Positions 1 through 9,084 of a DNA stretch of 64,000 bases are shown here, in pieces. The first letter of the stretch is position 1; every line of letters starts with the position of its first letter. Both the position numbers and the translations under genes were made by a program. Origin of the DNA: Haematococcus lacustris (lineage: Eukaryota > Chlorophyta > Chlorophyceae > Chlamydomonadales > Haematococcaceae). A model generated the notes under the pieces. That model was not told the origin of the DNA, ran no database searches, and saw only the letters and a program-made list of their open reading frames with translations. The stretch covers positions 999,537 through 1,063,536 of the forward strand of contig JASKMD010000020.1 in assembly GCA_030144725.1 (NCBI GenBank). Reading direction: 5' to 3'.

Positions 1-172
1 TACTCTACAAAACTTTGACGAAATAGATTCGACAATAATAAATTACCCGCGAGGTACGTATGCCTGCTGTTATATTCCGCAAGCCAAATACAATACTACA
101 AGGGTGAAAATGTGATATAATTAGCTCGTCCACTGCGGCCCTATTTACAAGTACCGTGACAAATTCTATGCC

Positions 173-547
173 ATGATGAGGAGGCGCAGGCGCTGCGATG
201 CATCAGTCGATGGCGAGGCATCTACAGCACTTCTTCCTTCCTCTCTGTTGGAAGTACCAACAGCGCTACTGGACGACGTCGCCCGTCGGACAACACAACT
301 CGGTGTTGGGGGAGCACTGTCTCTCACTTGTGTCGCGTTCTCCAACACCAACCTATTCCACGCACCAGCGCTCCATATCCCGCTAGCAAGCCAGCCCCGT
401 GACAATCAGCTGCCACCGCGCGTCGTCGCAGCCATGCAGTACCGGAAATGCAAGCTGGCCTTGAGTCTTCACACAGGTAAATTAGTAACAGCATTTTTGA
501 GATTCCGAGCCTCGGACTTGGTATATAGTCATAAGAGGGCATTGTAA
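173..547 (+). CDS. F-box-like family protein, 5' exon fragment
   Basis: The open frame encodes about 124 residues. An Arg-rich start is followed by a leucine-rich stretch (LLEVPTALLDDVARR, then GALSLTCVAFSNTNLFHAPAL) that resembles the F-box-like head of a large repeat-associated family I remember from volvocalean algae. In that family the head is followed by a PPRVVAAMQ-type segment, also present here at residues 81-89. An F-box would recruit a substrate to an SCF ubiquitin ligase. No leucine-rich-repeat or other partner domain follows. The frame reaches a possible donor, CACAG|GTAAAT, near 475 and then palindromic repeat DNA, so the rest of the gene is missing or far away. The family assignment is recognition from memory; expression and start are untested. 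Confidence 0.35.
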   Translation: MMRRRRRCDASVDGEASTALLPSSLLEVPTALLDDVARRTTQLGVGGALSLTCVAFSNTNLFHAPALHIPLASQPRDNQLPPRVVAAMQYRKCKLALSLHTGKLVTAFLRFRASDLVYSHKRAL

Positions 548-597
548 GATTGGGGTTGAAACGAGAATTCGTGAATATGCGCGGTTGGTGAGATACG

Positions 598-1156
598 GCA
601 TGGCTACAGTACTGTAGCCACCTACAGTACTGTCGAGGTACCTCGCGAGTACACGAACAGTACTGTAGCCACCTACAGTACTGTAGGTACCTCGAGGTAC
701 CTCGCGAGTACCCTTACAGTACTGTAGCCACCTACAGTACTGTAGGCACCTACAGTACTGTAGCCACCTACATTACTGTAGGTACCTCGAGGTACCTCGC
801 GAGTACCCTCACAGTATCGTAGCCACCTACAGTACTGTAGGTACCTCGAGGTACCTCGCGAGTACCCTTACAGTACTGTAGCCACCTACAGTATTGTAGG
901 CACCTACAGTACTGTAGCCACCTACATTACTGTAGGTACCTCGAGGTACCTCGCGAGTACCCTCACAGTACTGTAGGTGGCTACAGTACTGTAGGCACCT
1001 ACAGTACTGTAGGTACCTCGAGCTACCTCGCGAGTACCCTTACAGTACTGTAGGCACCTACAGTACTGTAGCCACCTACAGTATTGTAGGTACCTCGAGG
1101 TACCTCGCGAGTACCCTTACAGTACTGTAGCCACCTACAGTACTGTAGGCACGGTC
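598..1156. repeat. Array of nested GTAC- and TCGA-centred palindromes
   Basis: Three perfect palindromes alternate across about 560 bp: ACAGTACTGT, GGTACCTCGAGGTACC and CTCGCGAG. They are joined by CACCTA or ACCCTTA linkers in a loose higher-order unit of about 60-110 bp. Single-base variants (ACATTACTGT, ACAGTATTGT, ACAGTATCGT) show decay of individual copies. The whole stretch can fold into many small hairpins. No gene is seen inside it. Confidence 0.9.
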
Positions 1157-1334
1157 GGGATACCCTCACACGGAATGAACATCTCACTTGCATTCAAGTC
1201 ATCCGTGCAACATCATCCGTGCCTTAGTCGCATCATCGTGTAGCCGTTATTGCAACGATGGCATCGCACGAGGTTACCCATACTCGCAGCCTAATGGCTA
1301 AAACTGACTACGAGTGTTAGTCTTACAATCACAA

Positions 1335-1482
1335 TTACTCCGCGATCCGAGAGCCACTCGGATAGCCACGCGATAGCCACTCAAATAGCCACTCGGATAG
1401 CCACTCGGATAGTCACGCGATAGCCACGCAATAGCCACTCGGATAGCCACTCGGGTAGCCACTCGGATAGCCACGGGAGATA
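1335..1482. repeat. 12-bp minisatellite (GATAGCCACTCG)
   Basis: About a dozen degenerate copies of GATAGCCACTCG, with GATAGCCACGC variants. All frames stay open by virtue of the 12-bp unit, so the short frames crossing it are not evidence of a gene. Confidence 0.85.
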
Positions 1483-1607
1483 GCACTTACTATCACAGTT
1501 ACTCAGACACGCAGACCATACTCGGCAGACAATCTCGCGGCCACACAGCTGGTCCAGCAGCGCAAAAGCATACCTGCGAGGCAGCTCAGAGCGAGGATCT
1601 AACTCGC

Positions 1608-1795
1608 AGCCAGCCTCGCAGCCGTTTTCCTCGCAGCCAGCCTCGCAACCAGCCTCGCAGCCAGCCTCGCAGCCAGCCTCGCAGCCAGCCTCGCAGCCAG
1701 CCTCGCAGCCAGCCTCGTAACCAGCCTCGCAGCCAGCCTCGCAGCCAGCCTCGCAGCCAGCCTCGCAGCCAGCCTCGCAGCCACTTTCCTCGCAG
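1608..1795. repeat. 12-bp minisatellite (CAGCCAGCCTCG)
   Basis: About 15 head-to-tail copies of a 12-bp unit with rare point variants (one CGTAACCAG and one CGCAACCAG copy). It reads as a tetrapeptide repeat such as Glu-Ala-Gly-Cys on the minus strand. No start, splice or conserved flank supports translation. Confidence 0.9.
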
Positions 1796-1799
1796 CGAT

Positions 1800-2220
1800 T
1801 CTCCGCAAGAAATCGCAAGCATTGATGCATCGGCGCAAGGCAGGTGCAACGTGTTGTGAGCAGCCAGGAGGCCAAAAGGACCATGGTAAGAGCTTAGGAC
1901 CAAGGTAAGAGCTTAGAAGGAGCTAGCATTGCGCAGCATGGCCCTCAATATCCAGCCTAACCGCTACCACACCTAACAATCACGCCTAGTAACCCCCCTG
2001 ATCACCACCCCCTCCCAGTCCCCCTCACCACCACCACCATCACCTCCCACACGTTCCCAATGTTGCCTCCCTTCACTCGTGCAATTTAGCGGCTGGCTGG
2101 CTGGTAAAACTTCAGAGTTAAGGTCTGACACTTGGTATGTAGGTTGCTGTGATCTGGGGGAGGACAAGACTCTCTTGGGCCAAAGTGTAATTCTCAGTCG
2201 TTGGGGAGTTGTTGGACCAG
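1800..2220. other. No gene recognised
   Basis: Unique-looking sequence with C-rich runs (CCACCACCACCATCACC). I see no coding signal I can defend. Confidence 0.5.
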
Positions 2221-2225
2221 GTGTA

Positions 2226-2546
2226 GGGCTGTGACCCTGAATTTTGCTAAGGGAGTTGGCACCGTGTGACCAAAGTGACCTTTCATGAAATGTGAGTATG
2301 AGCGATTGTAAAGGGTGGTTTCAGCTGCCCATCCTAGTAGGTGGCATGCAAAAAGTGATGAGCTATGGCCCGTGTCCTAGGACCCTGCACCGGGTCCTGG
2401 CGTCATCATGGTCTTAGGACCCTGCACAGGGTCTTAGCGACCCTGTGCAGGGTCCTGCTGACCCTGATTCTGGCTAAGGGAGTTGGCACCAAGTGAACAA
2501 AGGGACTTTTCATGACATGGGAATATGAGCGATTGAAGAGGATGGT
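2226..2546. repeat. Diverged direct repeat flanking an inverted-repeat core
   Basis: About 85 bp starting GACCCTGAATTTTGCTAAGG near 2231 recurs near 2462 as GACCCTGATTCTGGCTAAGG. Both copies continue through GGGAGTTGGCACC and a TATGAGCGATTG tail. Between them (about 2380-2458) GACCCTGCACAGGGTC is followed by its reverse complement GACCCTGTGCAGGGTC, which would form a strong hairpin. The arrangement resembles the remnant of a small mobile or foldback unit, but I found no ends. Confidence 0.6.
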
Positions 2547-2995
2547 TGGTCACCCCTCCCATTGAACCACCAACCCCCCTAACGATAAGGGACAACGGCT
2601 TTTCCGGACTCATCTCTGCACGGGTTTACACGCGGATTGAAGCGTCGGAATGCGGCCGCGCTGAGGCACGCGCCGAGCTGGTCGGGCATGTTGCCGGGTA
2701 TCCGACCTTACCGAGCCTGCGGACTTGATGTACGCTGACCCAGTATCTGTGAGTCCCTCATTGACGCGATGAATAGTGCACGATGTGCGAGGAGCCCGAC
2801 CCCATGTCCAACATCGTGACCAACATGCGCTGGTCCAGGGGCTCTAAAACTTGGAGGAGACCACAGTAGGAGCACAGCAGTGGCAGCTGCATCAACCCCT
2901 TGTTGATTAGGCTCCAAAAGGTAAGCAAACACTCCTCCATGCTGCCCACTGTGTGGATGTCAGTCTTACAACCATCGAAGTGAATCGAAGTCTCC

Positions 2996-3138
2996 AGGGT
3001 GGGGCACCGGGTGGGCCAGCGGGTGGGGCAGCGGGTGGGGCAGCGGGTGGGCCAGCGGGTGGGGCAACGGGTGGGGCAGCGGGTGGGCCAGCGAGTGGGG
3101 CAACGGGTGGGCCAGCGGCTGGGGCAGCGGGTAGGCCA
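2996..3138. repeat. 12-bp minisatellite (GGGTGGGGCAGC)
   Basis: About 12 copies of GGGTGGGSCAGC-type units on the plus strand. G-runs every few bases give G-quadruplex potential. Frames on both strands are open only because the unit is a multiple of three. Confidence 0.85.
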
Positions 3139-3429
3139 TGCATGGGCATTGCATGCTGGCATTCCAGCACCAGCAGCTCTTTGCCCCTCTTAGCCTTCCC
3201 ATCCCATGCTAAGGCACCGTAGCCTATGTGCCTGGCATCTCCCTTGCGTGGCCCTGCTCCCTTGCGTGGCTCCTCTAGGTGCAGAAGCTGCCCCGGCTGT
3301 GACTAGGTATTGCTACCCGCCGCTGCACTCGCCTTGTTACATCTACCACCCTTCCCCACTAACCTCCAGCAGTGATTGTGTGGCGGGCCCCTCGCTGCAG
3401 CCGGACACCGCTGTGCGGCAGTTGCTGCC

Positions 3430-3785
3430 ACATGCGCCAAGCTTGCTCCCTGCCCCTGCAGCCCTGCCCCTCCCTGCCCCTTGCTGCTGCCAGCTGCCAG
3501 GATGGTGGGTGGACGCCGGGCAGGACCTGCGCCCACATGCGCCAGCCCAGCCCCCTGCCCCCGCAGCCCTGCCCCTCCCCGCCCCTTGCTGCTGCCAGCT
3601 GCCAAGATGGCGGGTGGACGCCGGGCTGGACATGCAGCCACATGCGCCAGCTCAGCCCCCTGCCCCTGCAGCCCTGCCCCTCCCTGCCCCTTGCTGCTGC
3701 CAGCTGCCAGGATGGTGGGTGGGCACTGGGCAGGACCTGCAGCCACATGCGCCAGCCCAGCCCCCTGCCCCTGCAGCCCAGCCTT
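3430..3785. repeat. Tandem repeat, about 120-bp unit, three copies
   Basis: Three copies of a C-rich unit containing CCCTTGCTGCTGCCAGCTGCC then AGGATGGTGGGTGG. Copies begin near 3430, 3550 and 3670. The unit is a multiple of three, so overlapping open frames exist in several phases. I cannot tell whether any is coding, and list it as repeat only. Confidence 0.8.
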
Positions 3786-3789
3786 GCAA

Positions 3790-4180
3790 CAGAGCATGCC
3801 CTGGTTGGGGTGCTTGAACCTTGGCATGCCTTCCTGCAGCCGAATAGGATGGCACATGGTGGTAGTGAGAGGACATGAGGTTTGGGGTTGCATACCCATG
3901 TTAGTGCGGAGCGCATCGTCAGCGCCACATGAAACTTGGGCTGTAGCTTCATTTGGGTGCAAGCAGGCCACTAGCTAAGTGGCATACCATTTTATTAGTA
4001 AACATGGCTGTGGTATGGCTGGGCATGCCATGGGCTTGCTATGAAGCTGTCACTCACACCTCACTTGCATGTTGCAGCAACCTTACCTATTGTGTAAATG
4101 AGCTTGCTACTGACACATGTGTGTGCCAACGGTCGCGGACGGAGCCCTTGCTAGTGCCTGGCGTCAGTCAGAGAAACACC
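3790..4180. other. No gene recognised
   Basis: Low-copy sequence between the 120-bp repeat and the hAT-type end. Nothing in it matches a family I know. Confidence 0.4.
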
Positions 4181-4379
4181 GAAATCTGGTCAGTCAAGGC
4201 ATGGGGCATGTCGCGTTTTATTGGTATTACGCCACGTACCTGGGCAAACTAGGACTAGAGATGCACCTCCGGCTCCTGTTGAGCTCGACTGGACAGTCAC
4301 GTGATTGTGCAACGCGTCCCTGGAACAATTTGTGCGATGCCCAGTGATAGAGACCACTACTATAGGCTCATCCGCGGGG

Positions 4380-4537
4380 GAACATGTTCGCCCACCACCA
4401 TCGCGGACGTACAAGAGGCCAGCGACACAGACACGGCTTGAGCTATAGAGCGGGCTGGTGCAAACGCGATGTCCTGAGGTGGCCTGTATGACCCAAACTG
4501 ACCCATGCGAACATTTTATCAGGCGTGTCACAGCTGA
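4380..4537 (-). mobile_element. Terminal fragment of an older hAT-like element
   Basis: Bases up to 4537 end in TCAGGCGTGTCACAGCTGA and are preceded by GCGAACATTTTAT and by a stretch alignable with the right end of the neighbouring element (8310-8391: GAGCGGG, GTGCAAA, ACCCA/GCCCA, CGAACATTTT). This is therefore the same kind of terminus, more diverged. It abuts the 8-bp sequence CCCCGGCT that flanks the next element. Its left boundary is unclear. Confidence 0.6.
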
Positions 4538-4545
4538 CCCCGGCT

Positions 4546-5345
4546 CAGCTGTGACACGCCCTGAGGAAATTTCAAATATTTTCGCATATCACGTACAGGC
4601 CATCCCAGCATGTAAGACTTGCACCGCTGAGCTCAGCGCGTCGCTGTTAGCTCCCTGACGGCTGTCCACTCCCGCAGCCCGCCAAGCATCTGGACCAAGC
4701 GTAGCCTAGAGACCTGTCCAGCCCACGGAGTGCGGAACAATAGCCCCTCTGCGCATCGCAAAGCTTCTAATCGCTCGAGTGCTGACATTTGTGCTCCTTG
4801 CAAGTGGAGCGACCGACCGATGTAAGTAAGAACATTGGCCTTTCTTCCGTTGCGTAGCTGCAAATCAAACGCGTAAGGCCCATGAATCGTGGAGCCGACT
4901 GCGACCATGCAGAGCTGCTGCAAACCCGGCCCCCGGTCCAGCCACGGCGACTTCAAGGCTGAAACCACACCTGTAGGCTCGTCATGGCATAAGGTACGCA
5001 ACAGATTAGAATGCATCACGCTGCACTCAGTGTGTACACATTGGTAGTGAATCACATGACATCATACATGATGTGGTGTCACGTGGCACTGGTGTAGCGT
5101 GTAGCCATGAAACTTGTGTGGTGTGTTAATAGTGTTCATTAGAACACCTTGCCATGGTTTCATTTAGTTCTAAAATTGTAGGCAATTACAGCATAGTTTC
5201 AATCACAAACTGTAATACCATGGATGATGTCATTGCTGGACAACTCACCACATGCCACACTTGCTATGTATCCTTTGCAGGTGCATGCCTGCGTTTCCAT
5301 GTCCCAACAACTTCATGTAGCTGGAGGCCGTGCCATTCCTACAGG
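4546..5345. repeat. Left arm of long terminal inverted repeat, element 1
   Basis: This arm matches the reverse complement of about 7610-8391 with gaps. Shared landmarks are the CAGCTGTGACAC terminus, a CCGTGGCTGGACCGGGG-type block (about 4928 and 7990) and an ATGGTTTCATTTAGTTCTAA block (about 5155 and 7785). hAT termini are normally 10-30 bp, so an arm of this length is unusual. Confidence 0.7.
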
Positions 5346-5367
5346 TTAGAGCACCGTCCAACAATGC

Positions 5368-7658
5368 TCATTGTGCATGTGCAGCAAATGCATCCAGCAA
5401 CCCACCGACTGTCTTTGCTGGTGGACCCTTGCCTAATACACCCCACAGCTGCCTCAATTGATCTAGGCTGAGCTTCGTTGTTTTCTCAGGCAATGGCTTG
5501 ATTGCAGAACGGTACATGGCTATGGCTTGAATATGCTGCTTTGCCATCCTTGCCCGATTGTTTGCTTGCTCTTTTGCAGCTAGCTGTTGCTCCATAGCTG
5601 CGGCTTGGCACCGCTGACGTGTCTCTGTAGACGCAAACCCCATGCTGATGGACAGCTCAGCTGCAGCTCGCTTCTCTCGCCTTCGCTGCTCTTGTAGCTT
5701 GCGTGTACTTCCAGCTTGTGCTACAACCCTTGTTGCATGAGATGGGTTGGGGGTCTCGGCACCTCTGGTAGCAGCTAACAGCAAATGGCCTGGGGTGGTG
5801 TCGGGGGGGGTGGCTACAAGGAGAAAGGGGGTGGCTTTGCCATCTGCTATGCGCCTTCGCTTCGCAGCCCTGTTTGCTGCTAGGCTGTCCTCCGTTATGT
5901 ATTGGTACCAGGTGTGCAAGGGCTCTGTGTGGGCCTTGACATGGGCTGCCACCTGCGCCGCCCCCATCCGGTCGACTCTGCTGCTGCTCAATGGCTTCAA
6001 AGCTGTCTCACACCCCGCATTGGTGATGGGCACCGGCCGATACACTTCAGATAGATGTTGCTCAATTCCAGGTGTGAGATGCCCACTAAGGGCTGTGTAC
6101 TGCGAGCAAAGAGCATAATTTCTTCACATGTCTGAGCTCATGCCACACAGGATAGAGAACACATGTCCTTCATGCTTGCTTGTAACCTATACATACACAC
6201 TTAACTAGCCTATAACTATCCTCTGTGTTGCAACTCACCAATAATTGAAGACGGGACGCTGTTGCATCTTGGGGAAGTTGGTCAAAGACCAGCCTTGCTG
6301 CGTGTCGACGTGCCGACATGTCAGTGTCGCCCAACTGAGCAAAGCTATATGGCATCGTCGCCATGAAGCTCATGCGCTCAATGTAGTAACGGCGGATCTC
6401 TGTGATGATAGGATGTACCACTATCCAAACTTGCCACAAGGACTCGAGTCCACAGCGACCCTGCCCAGCGTTGTCGTACGGTACAAGCCCAAAAGAGAGC
6501 AATTGGGCCAACACGCACTGCTGGGTAGGGTTAGAACCACGCGAAAGGGAAGGCTTTGGGACTGCGGTGGCAAACAAGGATGCCCAACTCTTGGCCCCAC
6601 CAGCTTCCAAGCTTGGCACCAGGACAGGTGGCGGGGAGCGGGGAGGTAATGGTGGCCACTGCCCCAGCCCCGCACCCTGCCCTCCTGGCCCAGCCCCCCC
6701 TCTACCCATGCTGTTGCTGCTGCTGTCGCCAGGCACCAGGGCAGGTGGCGGGGAGCGTGGAGGTAATGGTGGCCACTGCCCCAGCCCCGCACCCTGCCCT
6801 CCCGGCCCAGCCCCCCCTCTACCCATGCTGTTGCTGCTGCTGTCGCCAGGCACCAGGGCAGGTGGCGGGGAGCGTGGAGGTGATGGTGGCCACTGCCCCA
6901 GCCCCGCACCCTGCCCTCCTGGCCCAGCCCCCCCTCTACCCATGCTGTTGCTGCTGCTGTCGCCAGGCACCAGGGCAGGTGGCGGGGAGCGTGGAGGTGA
7001 TGGTGGCCACTGCCCCAGCCCCGCACCCTGCCCTCCTGGCCCAGCCCCCCCTCTGCCCATGCTGTTGCTGCTGCTGTCGCCAGGCACCAAGGCAGGTGGC
7101 GGGGAGCGTGGAGGTGATGGTGGCCACTGCCCCAGCCCCGCACCCTGCCCTCCTGGCCCAGCCCCCCCTCTGCCCATGCTGTTGCTGCTGCTGTCGCCAG
7201 GCACCAAGGCAGGTGGCGGGGAGCGTGGAGGTGATGGTGGCCACTGCCCCAGCCCCGCACCCTGCCCTCCTGGCCCAGCCCTCTCGCTGAGTGTTAGGGT
7301 GGGTGTGTAAGCACGAAGGCTAGCCACCCCCTTCACCCGTTGCACACACTTATAGTGGGCTACAAGGGGGAGGTGCATTGCCTCACACCCAGCTCGAAGT
7401 GTTTTGTCCACAAGGGTGGCAGGCCCTACGGCGTCACCGCGCTCCACGCTCAAGTCCGAAGCATCACGCAGTAGTTCCCAGACAGTGTCTGTCCCGTCAA
7501 CATTGGGTGCGACACACACGGCTGTCCATGCTTGCCATTTGCCTCTCACGCATGGTGCAGTGGACACCTTGCAAATGACGCATCGACCCAACTTCACTAA
7601 GGCACCCTCCAGCTGCACAGCTTGCCCTTTGTTGGGATGGGAGAACGCAGGCATGCAC
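5368..7658 (-). pseudogene. hAT-like transposase gene with catalytic core deleted
   Basis: Two exons are supported on the minus strand. The first (7658 down to 6239) follows a TTTGCAG acceptor. It encodes a Cys-containing segment (RCVICKVSTAPC, a possible zinc finger), about six 39-residue Gly/Pro/Ser repeats, then QQCVLAQLLSFGLVPYDNAG and GLESLW. It jumps directly to QVWIVVHPI...RRYY and SFAQLGDTD, and ends at donor GTGAGT. The second exon (6099 down to 5368) encodes a conserved tail (RPVPITNAGCETALKPLSSS, WYQYITEDSLAANRAAKRR) and an Ala/Gln/Arg-rich helix. Compared with the relative at 43.2-46.8 kb, about 1.3 kb between GLESLW and QVW is missing. That piece holds the transposase core, including the CCCHILHN motif. 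The join has only about 2 bp of microhomology. The product could still bind DNA but should not catalyse transposition. Confidence 0.7.
6612..7290. repeat. 117-bp coding tandem repeat in element 1
   Basis: Six near-identical copies of a 117-bp unit (39 codons) inside the first transposon exon. On the minus strand each reads GPGGQGAGLGQWPPSP then PRSPPPALVPGD then SSSNSMGRG. Most differences between copies are single bases, so the array was expanded or homogenised recently. A related repeat with different unit lengths occupies the same place in the element at 42.5-47.6 kb. Confidence 0.9.
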
Positions 7659-8391
7659 CTGCAAAGGATACATAGCAAGTGTGGCATGTGGTGAGTTGTC
7701 CAGCAATGACATCATCCATGGTATTACAGTTTGTGATTGAAACTATGCCGTAATTGCCTACAATTTTAGAACTAAATGAAACCATGGCAAGGTGTTCTAA
7801 TGAGCACTATCAACACACCACACAAGTTTCATGCCTAAACGCTACACCAGTGCCACGTGACACCACAGCATCTATGATGCGATGTGATCCACTGCCAATA
7901 TGTACACACTGAATGCATCGTGATGCATACTATTGTTCTGCGTACCTTATGCTTTGAAGAGCCTATAGACGTAGTTTCAGCCTAAATGTCGCCGTGGCTG
8001 GACCGGGGCCCGGGTTTGCAGCAGCTCTGCATGGTCGCAGTCGGATCATTTTGTCAGCCTCCCGCACTCAATCATGCGGCTACGCAGTGAAGCCAATGCC
8101 AAGTGTTCTTACTTGCTGCTAACCCAGCAGGATGGCCGACGACATGTGTTCGGCAAAAGTTCGCGACTCGAGCACGGGGCTAGGTGGGGCTCAAATAAGG
8201 ACTTCGGGACTTCTAGCTATGACCCAAACAAGCTTGGCATTGAGGGGTCGACTTTGGCGGGCGCTAGGAATAATCAAGGGACAGGCCTGACTTTACCTAT
8301 GCAGCGAGCGGGTGCAAAAATCGCGGCACGCGGTGGCTTGGTTGGCCCATGCTGGCCCATTCGAACATTTTCTCAAGAGTGTCACAGCTGA
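7610..8391. repeat. Right arm of long terminal inverted repeat, element 1
   Basis: Inverted counterpart of 4546-5345. The innermost part runs into the first coding exon (CCTTTGCAG|GTGCATGCC acceptor at 7659-7661), so one arm overlaps the transposon gene. Confidence 0.7.
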
Positions 8392-8679
8392 CCCCGGCTA
8401 CGGCAGTCTGCCGCGGTTCCCAGGAATTTCATGGTTTGTTGACCATGCACACGACTCACCACACAAAGCAACGGCACGTGCAACTGGTCAGCGTGGGGCC
8501 TGGCCTATGAGGTAAGACGGGCACTGCAACACATGTTGAGCATCGCGAGGGCAGAGAAGATGATATACACCATGAAAGCATCCCTTGATCCATCCAAAGC
8601 AATGTCCCCATGCACAATTGACCGGCATAAGTGCAGGCATCCACAGCCATGCCTCGCCCGCGTCAGTGCACACCCATGT

Positions 8680-8890
8680 TGACAGTAGACATAGACAGTC
8701 AGACAGGGAAGCTAGTCAGACAGTCAGACCGGGAAGCTAGTCAGACAGTCAGACCGGGAAGCTAGTCAGACAGGGAAGATAGTGACATAGACAGTCAGAC
8801 AGGGAAGCTAGTCAGGCAGTCAGACAGGGAAGCTAGTCAGACAGGGAAGATAGTGACGTAGACAGTCAGACAGGGAAGCTGGGTCATGCG
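8680..8890. repeat. Copy-A-specific GACAGTCAGACAGGGAAGCTA expansion
   Basis: About ten degenerate 20-24-bp units (AGTCAGACAGGGAAGCTAGTC). Copies B (near 17000) and C (near 29102) contain only a single ATAGACAGTCAGACAGGG at this place. The array therefore arose after the copies separated. Confidence 0.9.
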
Positions 8891-9084
8891 GAACAGCCCG
8901 AGGGCCGCATACCCAGACACTTGGGTCTGAGTTGCCCTAGCGCCATGGTTCTGAGGAGGTCGCTGGTTGCAGTCCAACCCTCACACAAAACACACACGAT
9001 TGCCACCACACACGGAGCAAGTGCTTGAAGCAGCCCCCAAAGCACTAGCGACACCTGCCACCAGCGCCATCTAGCCATCTAAGC

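Larger units (their letters stand above)
4546..8391 (-). mobile_element. Non-autonomous hAT-like transposon (element 1)
   Basis: The element begins CAGCTGTGACACGCC and ends in GTGTCACAGCTG(A). It is flanked by the 8-bp direct repeat CCCCGGCT (4538-4545 and 8392-8399). An 8-bp duplication and termini starting CAG are hallmarks of the hAT superfamily. It is 3,846 bp long. Its two ends share far more than the short termini: about 0.8 kb at each side is an imperfect inverted repeat. The coding part is on the minus strand and lacks the transposase core that the relative at 42.5-47.6 kb keeps. Copies B and C of the surrounding segment (near 16687 and 28788) carry the unoccupied sequence GCCCCCGCTACGGCAG, which supports the boundaries. 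It would depend on a transposase supplied in trans. Confidence 0.85.
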
